45,969 nt of DNA from an uncultured Bacteroidia bacterium (GCA_937922655.1 CALAJH010000028.1:1-45969), one strand, 5' to 3'. Positions 32,460-41,334 are shown, counted from the stretch's first letter. Notes: generated from the letters alone by a model not told the origin. Numbers and translations are program-made.

Positions 32460-33587
32460 ATGAAAAGCACACGTTCGATTGCCGTGGAAGTGGAAGAAAA
32501 AAATCCCCGCCCCGTCGCCGATTGGGACGGCGCCATCGCCGCCCATTTGGAGTGGCTCGACAAAATGGACCGGCTCCTTCAAGGCAAACTTTCGCTCACG
32601 CTCGACGAAGCCGTCGACCACACCCAGTGCAAACTCGGCCGTTGGCTTTACGCCTTCGGCCTCAAAGACTACGCTTACATTTCGTGCATTGACGAAATCG
32701 AACAAAAACACATCGTTCTTCACGCCACCGTTCGTGAAATTATCGACGCCTACACCAACAACCGGATCGCCAAAGCCAAAAAACTTTTCGAGGAACTTCA
32801 AGAAATATCGCGCGAGCTTGTGCGCTTGATGCAAATCGCGCAAATGGAAGACCGACTCTACGACCTCGAAGACGCCCTTGTCGTCGGTTCTAAAATACAG
32901 AAATTTCTCGGCCGACATTCCGATTTGCCGAAAAATTACTTCAAAGACGTTGTGCTTTGGAACAAGCCGCGCGACGGCGTTTCAGGCGACTTCTTCCACT
33001 GCGCCACCGAACCCAATCATTGCACCCTGTTTTTGGCCGATTGTACGGGCCACGGCATTGCCGCGGCGATGGTCGGCATTTACGTTCAAACGATTATCAA
33101 AGGCGTGCAGTCCACGTTCAAAACCGATTCCTTGCCCGAACTCGTCAAATACATCGTCGGTTACTTCCACCATCTCAAAGAAACCGAAGCCGACGAGATC
33201 GCCGCTCAACTAATCGGTTTTGAATTTGCGGCCGTTCGATTTCATCCGGCGTTGCGAAAAATCGAGTATTGCGGCGAAGGCATAGAGCTTTGGCGCGAAT
33301 ACGACGGCGAGCTAACCAAAGTTTCGCCCAATGAAAAAGGCGTGGTTTGCACCGAATTTTCTCCCGCCGTCGGGGACCGGTATTTTATGTATACCGACGG
33401 CCTCGTCGACCAATTCGGCGGCCCCGATATGCGCAAGCTGGGGCGTAAGCGCGTCCACGCCGCCATTACCGAAAACGCCGGAAATTCGCTCGAAACCCAA
33501 GTGCAGGCCCTTAAAGACGTGCTCTGGGATTGGCAACGCGGCACCCGGCAAACCGACGACGTTACCCTCGTCGCCTTCGAGGTCTAA
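32460..33587 (+). CDS. PP2C/SpoIIE-type phosphatase with N-terminal CZB zinc-sensor domain
   Basis: A 375-residue soluble protein. Residues 20-95 match a CZB (chemoreceptor zinc-binding) domain with the 3His/1Cys set: His29, Cys57 in HTQCKLGRWLY, His84 and His88. A helical linker follows. The phosphatase domain (about 160-375) has the Mg/Mn ligands in GVSGDFF (Asp177), ADCTGHG (Asp194), MYTDGLVDQ and QTDDVTLV. SpoIIE-type enzymes dephosphorylate Ser/Thr of small regulators; the SiaC-like protein at 2913 is the obvious candidate here, since SiaA of P. aeruginosa is a PP2C phosphatase acting on SiaC. That link is inference: the genes are 29 kb apart. Zinc or oxidants may be the input, as for other CZB proteins. 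Confidence 0.9.
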   Translation: MKSTRSIAVEVEEKNPRPVADWDGAIAAHLEWLDKMDRLLQGKLSLTLDEAVDHTQCKLGRWLYAFGLKDYAYISCIDEIEQKHIVLHATVREIIDAYTNNRIAKAKKLFEELQEISRELVRLMQIAQMEDRLYDLEDALVVGSKIQKFLGRHSDLPKNYFKDVVLWNKPRDGVSGDFFHCATEPNHCTLFLADCTGHGIAAAMVGIYVQTIIKGVQSTFKTDSLPELVKYIVGYFHHLKETEADEIAAQLIGFEFAAVRFHPALRKIEYCGEGIELWREYDGELTKVSPNEKGVVCTEFSPAVGDRYFMYTDGLVDQFGGPDMRKLGRKRVHAAITENAGNSLETQVQALKDVLWDWQRGTRQTDDVTLVAFEV

Positions 33588-33622
33588 AACCCCAACGTCC
33601 AAACGCTTATCCGAAAACGCCG

Positions 33623-33660
33623 ACGCGGAAAACGACGAACCGTTTTCCGCGTTCGTATTT
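33623..33660 (+). terminator. Terminator after the CZB phosphatase
   Basis: ACGCGGAAAACG (33623-33634) pairs perfectly over 12 bp with CGTTTTCCGCGT (33641-33652), 6-nt loop, followed by a T-rich stretch. Confidence 0.7.
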
Positions 33661-33748
33661 TAAACCGTTTTTGTTTTTCGCAAAATCAAAGCTTGGCGGT
33701 TAAGTTTTTTTCATCTCGTCCCCTTTTTAAATAATAGGTGCGATATGC

Positions 33749-33779
33749 TTTGGGGTTGTCGAAAAATTTGGTAACTTTA
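33749..33779 (+). promoter_or_regulatory. Promoter of the 33800 gene
   Basis: TTTG at 33749-33752, 19-nt spacer, TAACTTTA at 33772-33779 (one mismatch in the last base). It leaves 20 nt before the ATG at 33800. Confidence 0.55.
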
Positions 33780-33799
33780 CGATTCAAAACATTTTTCGT

Positions 33800-34297
33800 A
33801 TGAAAAGCATCGCGTGGATAACGATATTGCTGTGGGGAACGGTGGCGGCACAAAGCTTGGGCGTAACCGAGGGGGCGTTGCTTATTGACGGCGAACGCGT
33901 CGAGGTTGATGCGGCCACCCTTCGCCAACTGCAAGACCAACAATTGCGCCAATACAACGAAGGCCGTTCGGTGGTGGGTGTGGGTCGGGCTTATCGTACG
34001 ACGCCGGCGTCGCCGATGGAAAAAGTTCGTCTTGTGTCCGACCCCGTTGTCAAGCCCGAAATCGGCGCCGAGGCGCAAGCGGGTTTGAAGTTTTCCGACC
34101 GGTACGTGCCGTTCATGGTATATCCGAACACGCCGGCGTTGGGGCATCCGTGGGCCGGAGCCACGCAGTACGTCGGCAACAACATCCACATCTATCCCCA
34201 AGACCCGACGCACGGTTTGGCGCGTTCTTTGGGTGCGACGCTTTTCGGCCCGTGGCTTCCCGGCGTCGGCCCCGCTCTTCCCCCCGTCGTGCGTTAA
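33800..34297 (+). CDS. Secreted protein of unknown function, 165 aa
   Basis: The protein has a signal peptide cut after TVAAQ and a short mature chain with a GERVEVDAATLRQLQDQQ helix, a middle part RYVPFMVYPNTPALGHPW and a glycine/proline-rich end. It has no lipobox, no membrane helix and no recognised domain, and may be periplasmic or surface-exposed. It lies just before the T9SS cargo gene (34 nt gap), so the two may be one transcript. Confidence 0.65.
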   Translation: MKSIAWITILLWGTVAAQSLGVTEGALLIDGERVEVDAATLRQLQDQQLRQYNEGRSVVGVGRAYRTTPASPMEKVRLVSDPVVKPEIGAEAQAGLKFSDRYVPFMVYPNTPALGHPWAGATQYVGNNIHIYPQDPTHGLARSLGATLFGPWLPGVGPALPPVVR

Positions 34298-34331
34298 GGA
34301 GGGTATTGGGTACGACGCTCGCATTGAAAAA

Positions 34332-36701
34332 ATGTCGGTGAAATGGCTTTATGCGCTCGTTTTGGCATGGCCGCTTTTAATCGTACGTACGGCGTGGGGC
34401 CAAACGTTGAGCGTCAAAAATTTCGAGGCCGAACTTCGGCTTTACGGTGAAACGCCTGCGGTTCACGTTCGTTTCGAGGTCGCGAACGCCTCCGAATACG
34501 CCCTGTCCGCACGGGCGCCGGAAGCGTATTTTCGAGTTTTGTCGCCGCCGCATGTTTTTTCCCAAGCCCGCGATTCGGCCACATTCTATTTTTTGCCCGT
34601 ACAAACCCCGCCCTTGGATGGCGCCGTTGTCGTCGAATTCGTCTTTTCCAACGGCAAAGACGCGGCGGTCGAAAGTTTTGTTTTCGTTCCCCGCCGGGGA
34701 GACGGCGCCGTTGCCGCCGCCGGTTTCACGCTTGAAGCCCACGCCGACGCAAGTTGGAAACGCTTAATTTGGGCGGAAAAAACTTTCGACCTTCGCGATT
34801 CCGGGTTTATGACCCACGACGGCGCCGTCGTCCATCGTTTCGACCCTGTTTCCGGTTTTGAAAATCGAATCGGTTGGGGCGACCAAGAAACGCGCTCTTT
34901 TTTTTTCGACGGCTCCCAACCCATCGAACAGACGTTCTTTGCATGGAACTGTGAAGACTATTTGGTCGTCGAATACGGTCGTGAAGGCGGAATCTACTTG
35001 GACGCGGGCATGACGACCGGCAAATTTATCGACAACACCGTCGTACTGACCGACGGACAAACTTATTTGGGATTGGCGGCGCTGTGGGGCGAGGCGTTCG
35101 GGGGCGTTTTGCCGCCAACCGCGGATGCATCCATGCGCTTTACGGCAAGGGATACGTTCGTTTCGGGCGGTGCGGCAGGAGCGCTGTGGGCGACGGCGTT
35201 CGCCTTGTCCGTTGCGGGTTCGCAAGCCGAACTTCTTGTGCGTTTGGCCAAGGCCCGCCATCGTTACGATTGTCAATATGAAGCGACGGCGGGATTCGTC
35301 GAAACGGCGTCGTCGGTGGACGAAACGCCGCAATTCGGCGGCGCTTGCGGCGAAAATTTTGTCGCCGTCGAAATTTCGGTTGTAAGCGAGGCCGCCGGAA
35401 CGGTGGAAATTCATGTGTGCGGCGGCACGGCCCGCGTTCCGGGCGACGCCTTGCTGCCCCAACCCCGGCTGACCTTCGAAGCGCCGGGCGTACAAAACCT
35501 CGTCGTTTACGTGCGCGACGACCAAGCCCTCGAAACGACCGAAACCCTCGAATTGTGTTTGGTGGCCGATTGCGGCGCCGCCGTCAAGTCGTGTTCGTTC
35601 CATCGGCACACCTTGACGATTTACGACAACGACCGCGAACCCGCTGCGCCTTTGACCGTCGCGCAAACCGTGATGGAAACGCAAGCCTACCTCGGACCCC
35701 GGGAAACCGTCGTTTTTTACGGTCCGGGAAACCGGTCGTTGTTGGCCAAAATCGAAAACCTCACCGACTTTGATTACGGATGCGTAAAATTGGGCATAGA
35801 CCGAGCGGGTAGAGGGGCGCGCCCGTTTCAGAATGCGGCCTTCGGTTCGTTTGCGGCGGAAAAAACGTTTTACGTTCACCCCGAACGTTCCCATCCTTTT
35901 GGACGTTTTCGGATTACGCTTTATTATACGGCCGAAGAAATCGACGGTTGGCGGGCGCAGACGGGCGGCGAACACGATGTATTAAATATGTTCAAATCCG
36001 ACCGGCCGATTGCCGGCGTTACCCCCGCAACGCCCAACGTCAACGGCGCCTACGGCGAAAACCAAAACGTGGCGCATTTCGGGACGGATTATGCGGTGAG
36101 CGCGGAATTTTCGACGGGATTTTCGGGTTTTGGCATCGGCAAAGACGGCTGGGACGGGCCTTTGCCCCTGAGAATATTGGACTTTTCGGCACGGGTAGAG
36201 TCGGGCGGGGTAAAGCTGGCGTGGCGCTCGGCGGCCGAAACCCACGCCGCCCGCTACATCGTTGAACGTTCGACGGGCGGCGCCTTCGAGGTTTCCGCAA
36301 CAGTTCCCGTCGTCGGCGCATCCGAATATCGCTGGTGGGATTGGACGCCGCCCGCCGCCACGCTGTACTATCGCATCCGCGTCGAAGACTACGACGGCGC
36401 CGTCGCCTACTCCGAAACGCGTGAAATTCGCTTCACAGAGGGCGACTGGGCCGTTTCCATGCACCCCAATCCTTTTTCCGAATACGGACAAATCACCGTC
36501 CATCCCCCCGATTCCGAACAGCTATTCGATTTACGCTGGCGTGTATTGCGTCCCGACGGGGCCCTCGTTTGCGAAAACGTCGTTGCGGTAAAAGGTACGA
36601 CGGTCGTCGGCTCCGATTTGTTTGCCCGCCTTGCCCCCGGTGTGTACATCCTCGATTTTCCGACGCTCCCCGTCGCCAAAATCAAACTCGTTAAACAATG
36701 A
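34332..36701 (+). CDS. T9SS-sorted surface protein with Calx-beta-like domain
   Basis: A 789-residue protein from ATG 34332; the frame to 34233 overlaps the preceding gene. A signal peptide ends TAWGQ. A Calx-beta-like segment is seen at about 325-434, closing with LETTETLELCL and LTIYDNDRE. Further beta-sandwich regions follow, including a fibronectin-like stretch with AARYIVERSTGG. The last 80 residues form a type IX secretion sorting domain: MHPNPFSEYGQITVHPP to LAPGVYILDF and KIKLVKQ. It should pass the outer membrane through T9SS and be released or attached to the surface. No enzyme motif is evident; adhesion is plausible. Confidence 0.85.
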   Translation: MSVKWLYALVLAWPLLIVRTAWGQTLSVKNFEAELRLYGETPAVHVRFEVANASEYALSARAPEAYFRVLSPPHVFSQARDSATFYFLPVQTPPLDGAVVVEFVFSNGKDAAVESFVFVPRRGDGAVAAAGFTLEAHADASWKRLIWAEKTFDLRDSGFMTHDGAVVHRFDPVSGFENRIGWGDQETRSFFFDGSQPIEQTFFAWNCEDYLVVEYGREGGIYLDAGMTTGKFIDNTVVLTDGQTYLGLAALWGEAFGGVLPPTADASMRFTARDTFVSGGAAGALWATAFALSVAGSQAELLVRLAKARHRYDCQYEATAGFVETASSVDETPQFGGACGENFVAVEISVVSEAAGTVEIHVCGGTARVPGDALLPQPRLTFEAPGVQNLVVYVRDDQALETTETLELCLVADCGAAVKSCSFHRHTLTIYDNDREPAAPLTVAQTVMETQAYLGPRETVVFYGPGNRSLLAKIENLTDFDYGCVKLGIDRAGRGARPFQNAAFGSFAAEKTFYVHPERSHPFGRFRITLYYTAEEIDGWRAQTGGEHDVLNMFKSDRPIAGVTPATPNVNGAYGENQNVAHFGTDYAVSAEFSTGFSGFGIGKDGWDGPLPLRILDFSARVESGGVKLAWRSAAETHAARYIVERSTGGAFEVSATVPVVGASEYRWWDWTPPAATLYYRIRVEDYDGAVAYSETREIRFTEGDWAVSMHPNPFSEYGQITVHPPDSEQLFDLRWRVLRPDGALVCENVVAVKGTTVVGSDLFARLAPGVYILDFPTLPVAKIKLVKQ

Positions 36702-36856
36702 CGGCAAAAACAACAACTTTGGGGCGCGTACGTAACGTTCGGCGACCTTCCGCGCCCTTGCCCAAAGGCTGGCGTCGTTCAACGAAAAGAATCAAGCACA
36801 CGGGCTAAATTTTATTGAAAACGCAACTTTTAAAAATTTTTTCGTATTATTGCATT

Positions 36857-37054
36857 ATGGCACGAAGACCGAAATCGAACACCGTCCCGCAAGTAAACGC
36901 GGAACTTAAAGGGTTCGACGTAAAAATCAACGAATTTGGAGAAATCGTTTCGACTTACGACCTCGAACAGCTCAACGACTTCTTGGACCGGAAAGTGGAC
37001 GACAAAAAGTTTCGGGGCGTCGAAGTGGTGAAAAGACGCGAGGGAAGCAAATGA
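36857..37054 (+). CDS. Small conserved-looking Bacteroidota protein, 65 aa
   Basis: The likely start is ATG 36857 (MARRPKSN), 4 nt after a TATTATTG box with one mismatch, so it would be leaderless; an ATG-free extension to 36815 crosses that box. The core reads ELKGFDVKINEFGEIVSTYDLE then FLDRKVDDKKFRG. I recall similar short Bacteroidota proteins with the same GFD-x-x-IN-x-x-GEI pattern but no known function. Charged and soluble. The stop overlaps the ATG of the ankyrin gene as ATGA. Confidence 0.65.
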   Translation: MARRPKSNTVPQVNAELKGFDVKINEFGEIVSTYDLEQLNDFLDRKVDDKKFRGVEVVKRREGSK

Positions 37055-37821
37055 AAAAACGGATGGCGGCGTTGATGTTCGTCATGTGTTGGGTGGGCGT
37101 GCTGTCGGCGCAAATACCCGACGATTTGGCACAAGCCATAGAACGGGAAGACGTCGAGGCGGTCAAGGCGTATGTCGCTTCGCAAAAGCCGGACGTTTCG
37201 GCGCGTCGGGAGGAGAGCCGGGTTACGGCTTTGCATTTGGCGGCGAAAACGGGCAACGCCGCGTTGGTGGAAACGTTGGTTTCCGCGGGCTGGGACGTGA
37301 ACGCCGACAGCCAATGGGGAACGGCCGCACACGCGCTGTTTTTGGCGCCGAAGGCCAAACGCTGCCGGCCCGAAGCTTTTGAAGCGCTTTTCAAACGGGA
37401 AGTCGATTTGGGCGCCAAAACCGAACAGCACGGCACGCTGCTGCACCGCGCCGTCTTTGAAAACTGCCCTCAAATCGTCAAAATGTTCATCGAAAAAGGG
37501 GCGGACGTGAACGCCAAAGCTACCTACCTGCAACAAACGCCCTTGCATACCGCCATCCGCGAGGCCAAAGGCGATCGCGACGTTCTCATTAAACAACTCC
37601 TTGACCACAAAGCCGACGTCAACGCCCCCAACGGACGCGGCGACACCCCCTTGCATTACGCCGTGGCCTTCGGTGAAACGGCCCACGTCCAAATGCTCGT
37701 CGACGCCGGCGCCAAACTCGAAGTCCTCAACAAAGAAAACAAAACGCCCTTGACCCTCGCCAAAGAACAAAAAGAAACCGACAAAATCAAAATCCTGCAA
37801 AAAGCGGGCGCCAAAAGGTAA
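37051..37821 (+). CDS. Secreted ankyrin-repeat protein
   Basis: A 256-residue protein with a signal peptide cut near GVLSAQ, then about six ankyrin repeats of 33 residues. The TALHLAAKTGN, GTLLHRAVFENCP, QTPLHTAIREAKG and DTPLHYAVAFGE helices and the DVNA turns are clear. Ankyrin stacks bind other proteins and have no enzymatic role. Export points to a periplasmic or outer-membrane partner. It is coupled to the small gene before it (ATGA) and to dusB after it (TAATG), so all three are on one message. Confidence 0.88.
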   Translation: MKKRMAALMFVMCWVGVLSAQIPDDLAQAIEREDVEAVKAYVASQKPDVSARREESRVTALHLAAKTGNAALVETLVSAGWDVNADSQWGTAAHALFLAPKAKRCRPEAFEALFKREVDLGAKTEQHGTLLHRAVFENCPQIVKMFIEKGADVNAKATYLQQTPLHTAIREAKGDRDVLIKQLLDHKADVNAPNGRGDTPLHYAVAFGETAHVQMLVDAGAKLEVLNKENKTPLTLAKEQKETDKIKILQKAGAKR

Positions 37822-38819
37822 TGGTATACATCGGGCCGATAGCGGCAGGGGAATTTCCGCTTCTGCTCGCGCCGATGGAGGACGTGAGCGACCCGCCTTT
37901 TCGCCGGCTTTGCAAAGAGTACGGCGCCGACCTTGTTTTCACCGAATTCGTCTCGTCGGAGGGTTTGATACGCGATGCGGCCAAAAGCCGAAAAAAACTC
38001 GACGTTTTTCCCTACGAACGGCCCGTGGCCATTCAACTTTTCGGCGACGACATCAACGCGATGATTGAGGCCGCGAAAATCGCGGAAAAAGCCGAACCCG
38101 ATTTTATCGACATCAACTACGGATGTCCGGTCAAGAAAGTGGTGTGTAAAGGCGCCGGCGCCGCCGCCCTCAAAGACCCCCAAAAAATGGAGCGCATGAC
38201 CCGGGAAATCGTGCGTGCCGTGTCCCTACCCGTAACCGTCAAAACCCGTTTGGGTTGGGACGAAAACTCGATAAACGTCATGGAAACGGCGCTGCGTCTC
38301 CAAGACGCGGGCATAAAAGCGCTCTCGATTCACGCGCGCACCCGCGCCCAACTCTATAAAGGTACGGCGGACTGGACGTACATCCGTGCCGTCAAAGAAC
38401 ATCCCGACGTCGAAATCCCGGTTTTCGGCAACGGCGACGTCGATTCACCGCAAAAAGCCCATCACAATCGCATCGCTTACGGCCCCGACGGCATCATGAT
38501 AGGCCGTGGCGCGATAGGTTCGCCGTGGATATTTCGAGCCGTCAAACATTTTTTTGCCACCGGCGAAACGCCGCCCGAACCTTCGTTGGCCGAACGCGTC
38601 GCCGTTTGCCGCCGGCATCTGGAACTTTCCATCGAATGGAAGGGCGAAAAAACGGGAATCTATGAAATGCGCCGCCACTACGCCAACTACTTCAAAGGCC
38701 TAGCCGACTTCAAGCCCTACCGCGTGCGGCTGGTGCAAGGCGAAACGCCGAACGAACTTTTCGACGTACTCGACGAAATCGCCGCATTAAAGGGTGTGGG
38801 CGCGTGCGTCGGGGCCTAA
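37821..38819 (+). CDS. dusB: tRNA-dihydrouridine synthase
   Basis: A 332-residue FMN-dependent TIM-barrel enzyme. The N-terminal block LLLAPMEDVSDPPFRRLCKE, the catalytic Cys102 in DINYGCPVKKV, the substrate-binding VKTRLGWDEN and the FMN phosphate loop VFGNGDVDSP with GIMIGRGAIGSPWIF are all present. It reduces uridine to dihydrouridine in the tRNA D-loop with NADPH. The ATG overlaps the ankyrin gene stop by one base. Its last 33 nt overlap the convergent gene at 38787, so the two messages have complementary 3' ends. Confidence 0.94.
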   Translation: MVYIGPIAAGEFPLLLAPMEDVSDPPFRRLCKEYGADLVFTEFVSSEGLIRDAAKSRKKLDVFPYERPVAIQLFGDDINAMIEAAKIAEKAEPDFIDINYGCPVKKVVCKGAGAAALKDPQKMERMTREIVRAVSLPVTVKTRLGWDENSINVMETALRLQDAGIKALSIHARTRAQLYKGTADWTYIRAVKEHPDVEIPVFGNGDVDSPQKAHHNRIAYGPDGIMIGRGAIGSPWIFRAVKHFFATGETPPEPSLAERVAVCRRHLELSIEWKGEKTGIYEMRRHYANYFKGLADFKPYRVRLVQGETPNELFDVLDEIAALKGVGACVGA

Positions 38820-39650
38820 GGTTTCCATATCGTCCATGCCCGGCCAAGCCACGCTTTGATTGAGAATCGAATCGATTTCCCGCAAACTCTGTTGTTGGAT
38901 TTCGATTTGACTCAGGGCTTGGGCGATGGTCGAATTGATTTGGCCGAGGTTCGAAAGCGACGAGGCTTCCTGCAAAATCAGCGAAAACGTGTCGTCGAGG
39001 TTGTCGAGGTGAAGGAGGGCCACTTGCAGGTCTTCTTTGAGCTCTTCGGTACGGTGAGTGCGTTTTTTGAGCAGGGCGATGCGCTGACGAATCATATCGG
39101 CGACTTTGGGACCGGCGGTTTTGAGGTCGGCTTCGAGTTTGTCGAGTTGTTGCTGAATTTCGCCTTTTTCGCTCGGTTTTTCAAGTAGTTTTTCGTATTC
39201 GGAAACGGCGTAAAGCAGTTGTACGTAGTGGGTTTCGAGCAGGTCGAGCCGCTCCAAAAGTTTTTCGTCCTCCTCGCCCGTACGTTCTTTTTTTTGAATC
39301 AAGGAAATGATTTTGTTTTTGGTTTCAAAGAGTTTGGAAAAACGTTCGAGTTCTTTTTCTCTGAGGTCTTTAAGGTATTTGACGGTTTTGAGGTTTTGTT
39401 CGACGGAACGAAGAGTGGAATCGTATTTGGCATTGACGGCGGTTCGGAAGCGTTTGCTTTTGGGCATAAGGCGAAGATAAAACATTTCGGCGGCGCCGGC
39501 AAGGAAAAGCGTTCCCCCCGTAATTTCCGCCGGCGCCCCCAGCGCAATCATCACCCCGACGGTCGCCATGGCGACGGTCGCAAAGGCGATGTTCACGGGC
39601 AGTATGGCGGCCTCCCTTACGTAATTGATTAATGGTTTTTCTTCGCTCAT
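38787..39650 (-). CDS. Coiled-coil membrane protein, unknown function
   Basis: The 287-residue product has two N-terminal hydrophobic segments (about 14-58, AAILPVNIAFATVAMATVGV and GGTLFLAGAAEMFY) and then a long alpha-helical coiled coil to the end, rich in Leu, Glu and Lys. No enzymatic motif. It looks like a structural or scaffolding protein with its coils in the cytoplasm. The promoter box at 39670 gives a 19-nt gap to the ATG. It converges with and overlaps dusB by 33 nt, which is unusual but could be a real tail-to-tail arrangement. Confidence 0.75.
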   Translation of the reverse strand: MSEEKPLINYVREAAILPVNIAFATVAMATVGVMIALGAPAEITGGTLFLAGAAEMFYLRLMPKSKRFRTAVNAKYDSTLRSVEQNLKTVKYLKDLREKELERFSKLFETKNKIISLIQKKERTGEEDEKLLERLDLLETHYVQLLYAVSEYEKLLEKPSEKGEIQQQLDKLEADLKTAGPKVADMIRQRIALLKKRTHRTEELKEDLQVALLHLDNLDDTFSLILQEASSLSNLGQINSTIAQALSQIEIQQQSLREIDSILNQSVAWPGMDDMETLGPDARAHTL

Positions 39651-39669
39651 GATTCCCCCGTAAAGTGCA

Positions 39670-39677
39670 CAAAATTA
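39670..39677 (-). promoter_or_regulatory. Bacteroidota -7 box TAATTTTG
   Basis: Exact TAnnTTTG on the minus strand, 19 nt before the ATG at 39650. Confidence 0.55.
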
Positions 39678-39727
39678 ATGAAAAAGGCGGGAAATTTTGT
39701 TTTGTGTATGGGATGAAATTTTTGGCG

Positions 39728-39761
39728 AAAAAAATCGGGCCAACGAAACGCGTCGGCCCGA
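39728..39761 (-). terminator. Terminator on the minus strand after the CxxC membrane gene
   Basis: On the minus strand TCGGGCC (39761-39755) pairs with GGCCCGA (39741-39735) around a 13-nt loop, and a run of seven T follows. It lies 22 nt after the stop at 39783. Confidence 0.75.
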
Positions 39762-39782
39762 AAAAATCGTCGGCGGCCCGCG

Positions 39783-40142
39783 TCAACGCAGAGGCGCGAT
39801 TTTGAGCCACAGCGCCGTCCAAACGAAGGCAAACCCTGCGGCGCAAAGCCCTGCGAACAGTGGCAGTTCGCGGGCGACGAACGCCGTCGTCCATACGCCG
39901 GTGCAGTAGACGCACCCTCCCAAAGGCTTGTAAAGCGCCCGCAAAAGGGGGGCAAGGACGTAAGGCCGGGCGCGCCGCCATTTTCCGTTGTGCCGCCGCA
40001 AGCGTCCCGCGTGAAAAAAAAACGCCCGTAAACCGCGTTCGTAAGCGTGCAACATCTGTCCACGCTCAAAAGCGAAATAGAGCAGGCGAACGAAGGCCGT
40101 CGCTCCCGCCGAAATCCACAGCGCTTCGATTACCGCCAACAT
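39783..40142 (-). CDS. Small membrane protein with CVYCTGVW motif
   Basis: A 119-residue protein from ATG 40142; the frame to 40196 lacks support. It has three hydrophobic segments and a basic middle. Cys77 and Cys80 in GGCVYCTGVWTT resemble the C-x-x-C-x-x-x-W pattern found in DUF1360-type and some phage-linked membrane proteins. No function known to me. It lies between the coiled-coil membrane gene and the cysteine-rich phage-like gene and ends in its own terminator. Confidence 0.55.
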   Translation of the reverse strand: MLAVIEALWISAGATAFVRLLYFAFERGQMLHAYERGLRAFFFHAGRLRRHNGKWRRARPYVLAPLLRALYKPLGGCVYCTGVWTTAFVARELPLFAGLCAAGFAFVWTALWLKIAPLR

Positions 40143-40215
40143 ACCACGTAAATGATTAATCGGGAAGCATGGCAGCCGCCTTTGCGTCCGCCGCATCGAA
40201 CGAGTATCACGGTGT

Positions 40216-41100
40216 TCATAGATAATGGGATTGTACGGCCGGGTCGTAGCAAAAACAAGGGTCGTTGGGCAGGCGGATGGAGGCGCAAACGTTTTTCAAG
40301 GCTTTTTGATATTCGTTTTCATAATCGTGAAAAAGGGTGCGAAGCCCGTCGCGGTCGAAGGTCGTGAACCGATTGAAACGGTCGGAACCGAGCCGATGCC
40401 GGAGAGATTCCGCACCCAGCAAATACCACAACGGCGTGCGCAAAAGTTCTTTCATTGAGCAGAGCCATCGGTCGAAGTCGCAACGGATTTCGTATTCGAC
40501 GCTCAGCCCGTAGCATTCGTCGCAAGCGCAACGATGTGCATCGAAGCCGAAAACGCCGTCTTGGGCAACGGGACCGCCGTCGGCATGGACGTTCGTCGCG
40601 TCGTAGGAGATTGTCAGTTCGGGTAAAAATCCTTTTTCGACCGAAAAGATGTTTTTTGCCGCCGTTCCCGCAACGTCGATTTCCACGTTGTTTAAACCGT
40701 CGTGCAATCGAAGGACGAAATCGGCGGGTTCGACCAAACGAATGCCGACCTTGCGCACATAAACGAGGGCAAAGTCGCCGCAGGGAAGGTCGAATTTTAG
40801 GCCGCGGACGTGGGTTTGCGGGTCAAGGGAACGGCCGGCGGGTTTGCCCGCCAAAAGCGGCCCCCGGGACAACGCCGGCCGAAAACATGGGCCAAAAGCG
40901 GCCAAAACATCGGTGCGAAACCGGGCAAAGGCCACCGTTTGCACCGACCGCCACACGCCGGGGTAGTGGGATTGTTCGCCGTCGGCCCCGGCCTCCATGC
41001 CTTCGAGCGACACGCCGGGCAAAGCGTTGACGTACAGGCCCGCCACCGGTTCGCAACCCTCGTCCAAACCCACCCAATCGCGAAGACAATCATCGAGCAT
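40216..41100 (-). CDS. Cysteine-rich phage-tail-region-like protein
   Basis: A 294-residue protein from ATG 41100. The N-terminus DDCLRDWVGLDEGCEPVAG followed by GLYVNALPGVSLEGM and the C-terminal ESLRHRLGSDRFNRFTTFD match a Bacteroidota family I associate from memory with phage-like structural gene clusters (GLY-x-ND-LPGIS... ER-x-x-SDR-x-NRFTT). The cysteine cluster CACDECYG is also family-like. No signal peptide. No phage gene is adjacent; the only other candidate in the window is the tape-measure-like gene at 9653. I infer an orphan phage-derived or injection-machine protein. Confidence 0.6.
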   Translation of the reverse strand: MLDDCLRDWVGLDEGCEPVAGLYVNALPGVSLEGMEAGADGEQSHYPGVWRSVQTVAFARFRTDVLAAFGPCFRPALSRGPLLAGKPAGRSLDPQTHVRGLKFDLPCGDFALVYVRKVGIRLVEPADFVLRLHDGLNNVEIDVAGTAAKNIFSVEKGFLPELTISYDATNVHADGGPVAQDGVFGFDAHRCACDECYGLSVEYEIRCDFDRWLCSMKELLRTPLWYLLGAESLRHRLGSDRFNRFTTFDRDGLRTLFHDYENEYQKALKNVCASIRLPNDPCFCYDPAVQSHYL

Positions 41101-41334
41101 TTTTTGCGTATCATGCCCCGCAAATTAAAGTCGTTTGAACGTTTGACCAATCCTCCCCGCCCTTGGAACGACGGGACTTTGAACAAAAAACAACGTATGT
41201 CGGCAATCGAAAACAATCCATCGTTTCCAAAACAATTATCGACGCCGATTGCCGAATCGCAACGATGAATTTTATTGTACCCAACCCGAAAACATCCAAA
41301 CGCCTCCAACCAATGGGCAAAGACCAAGCTAAGC

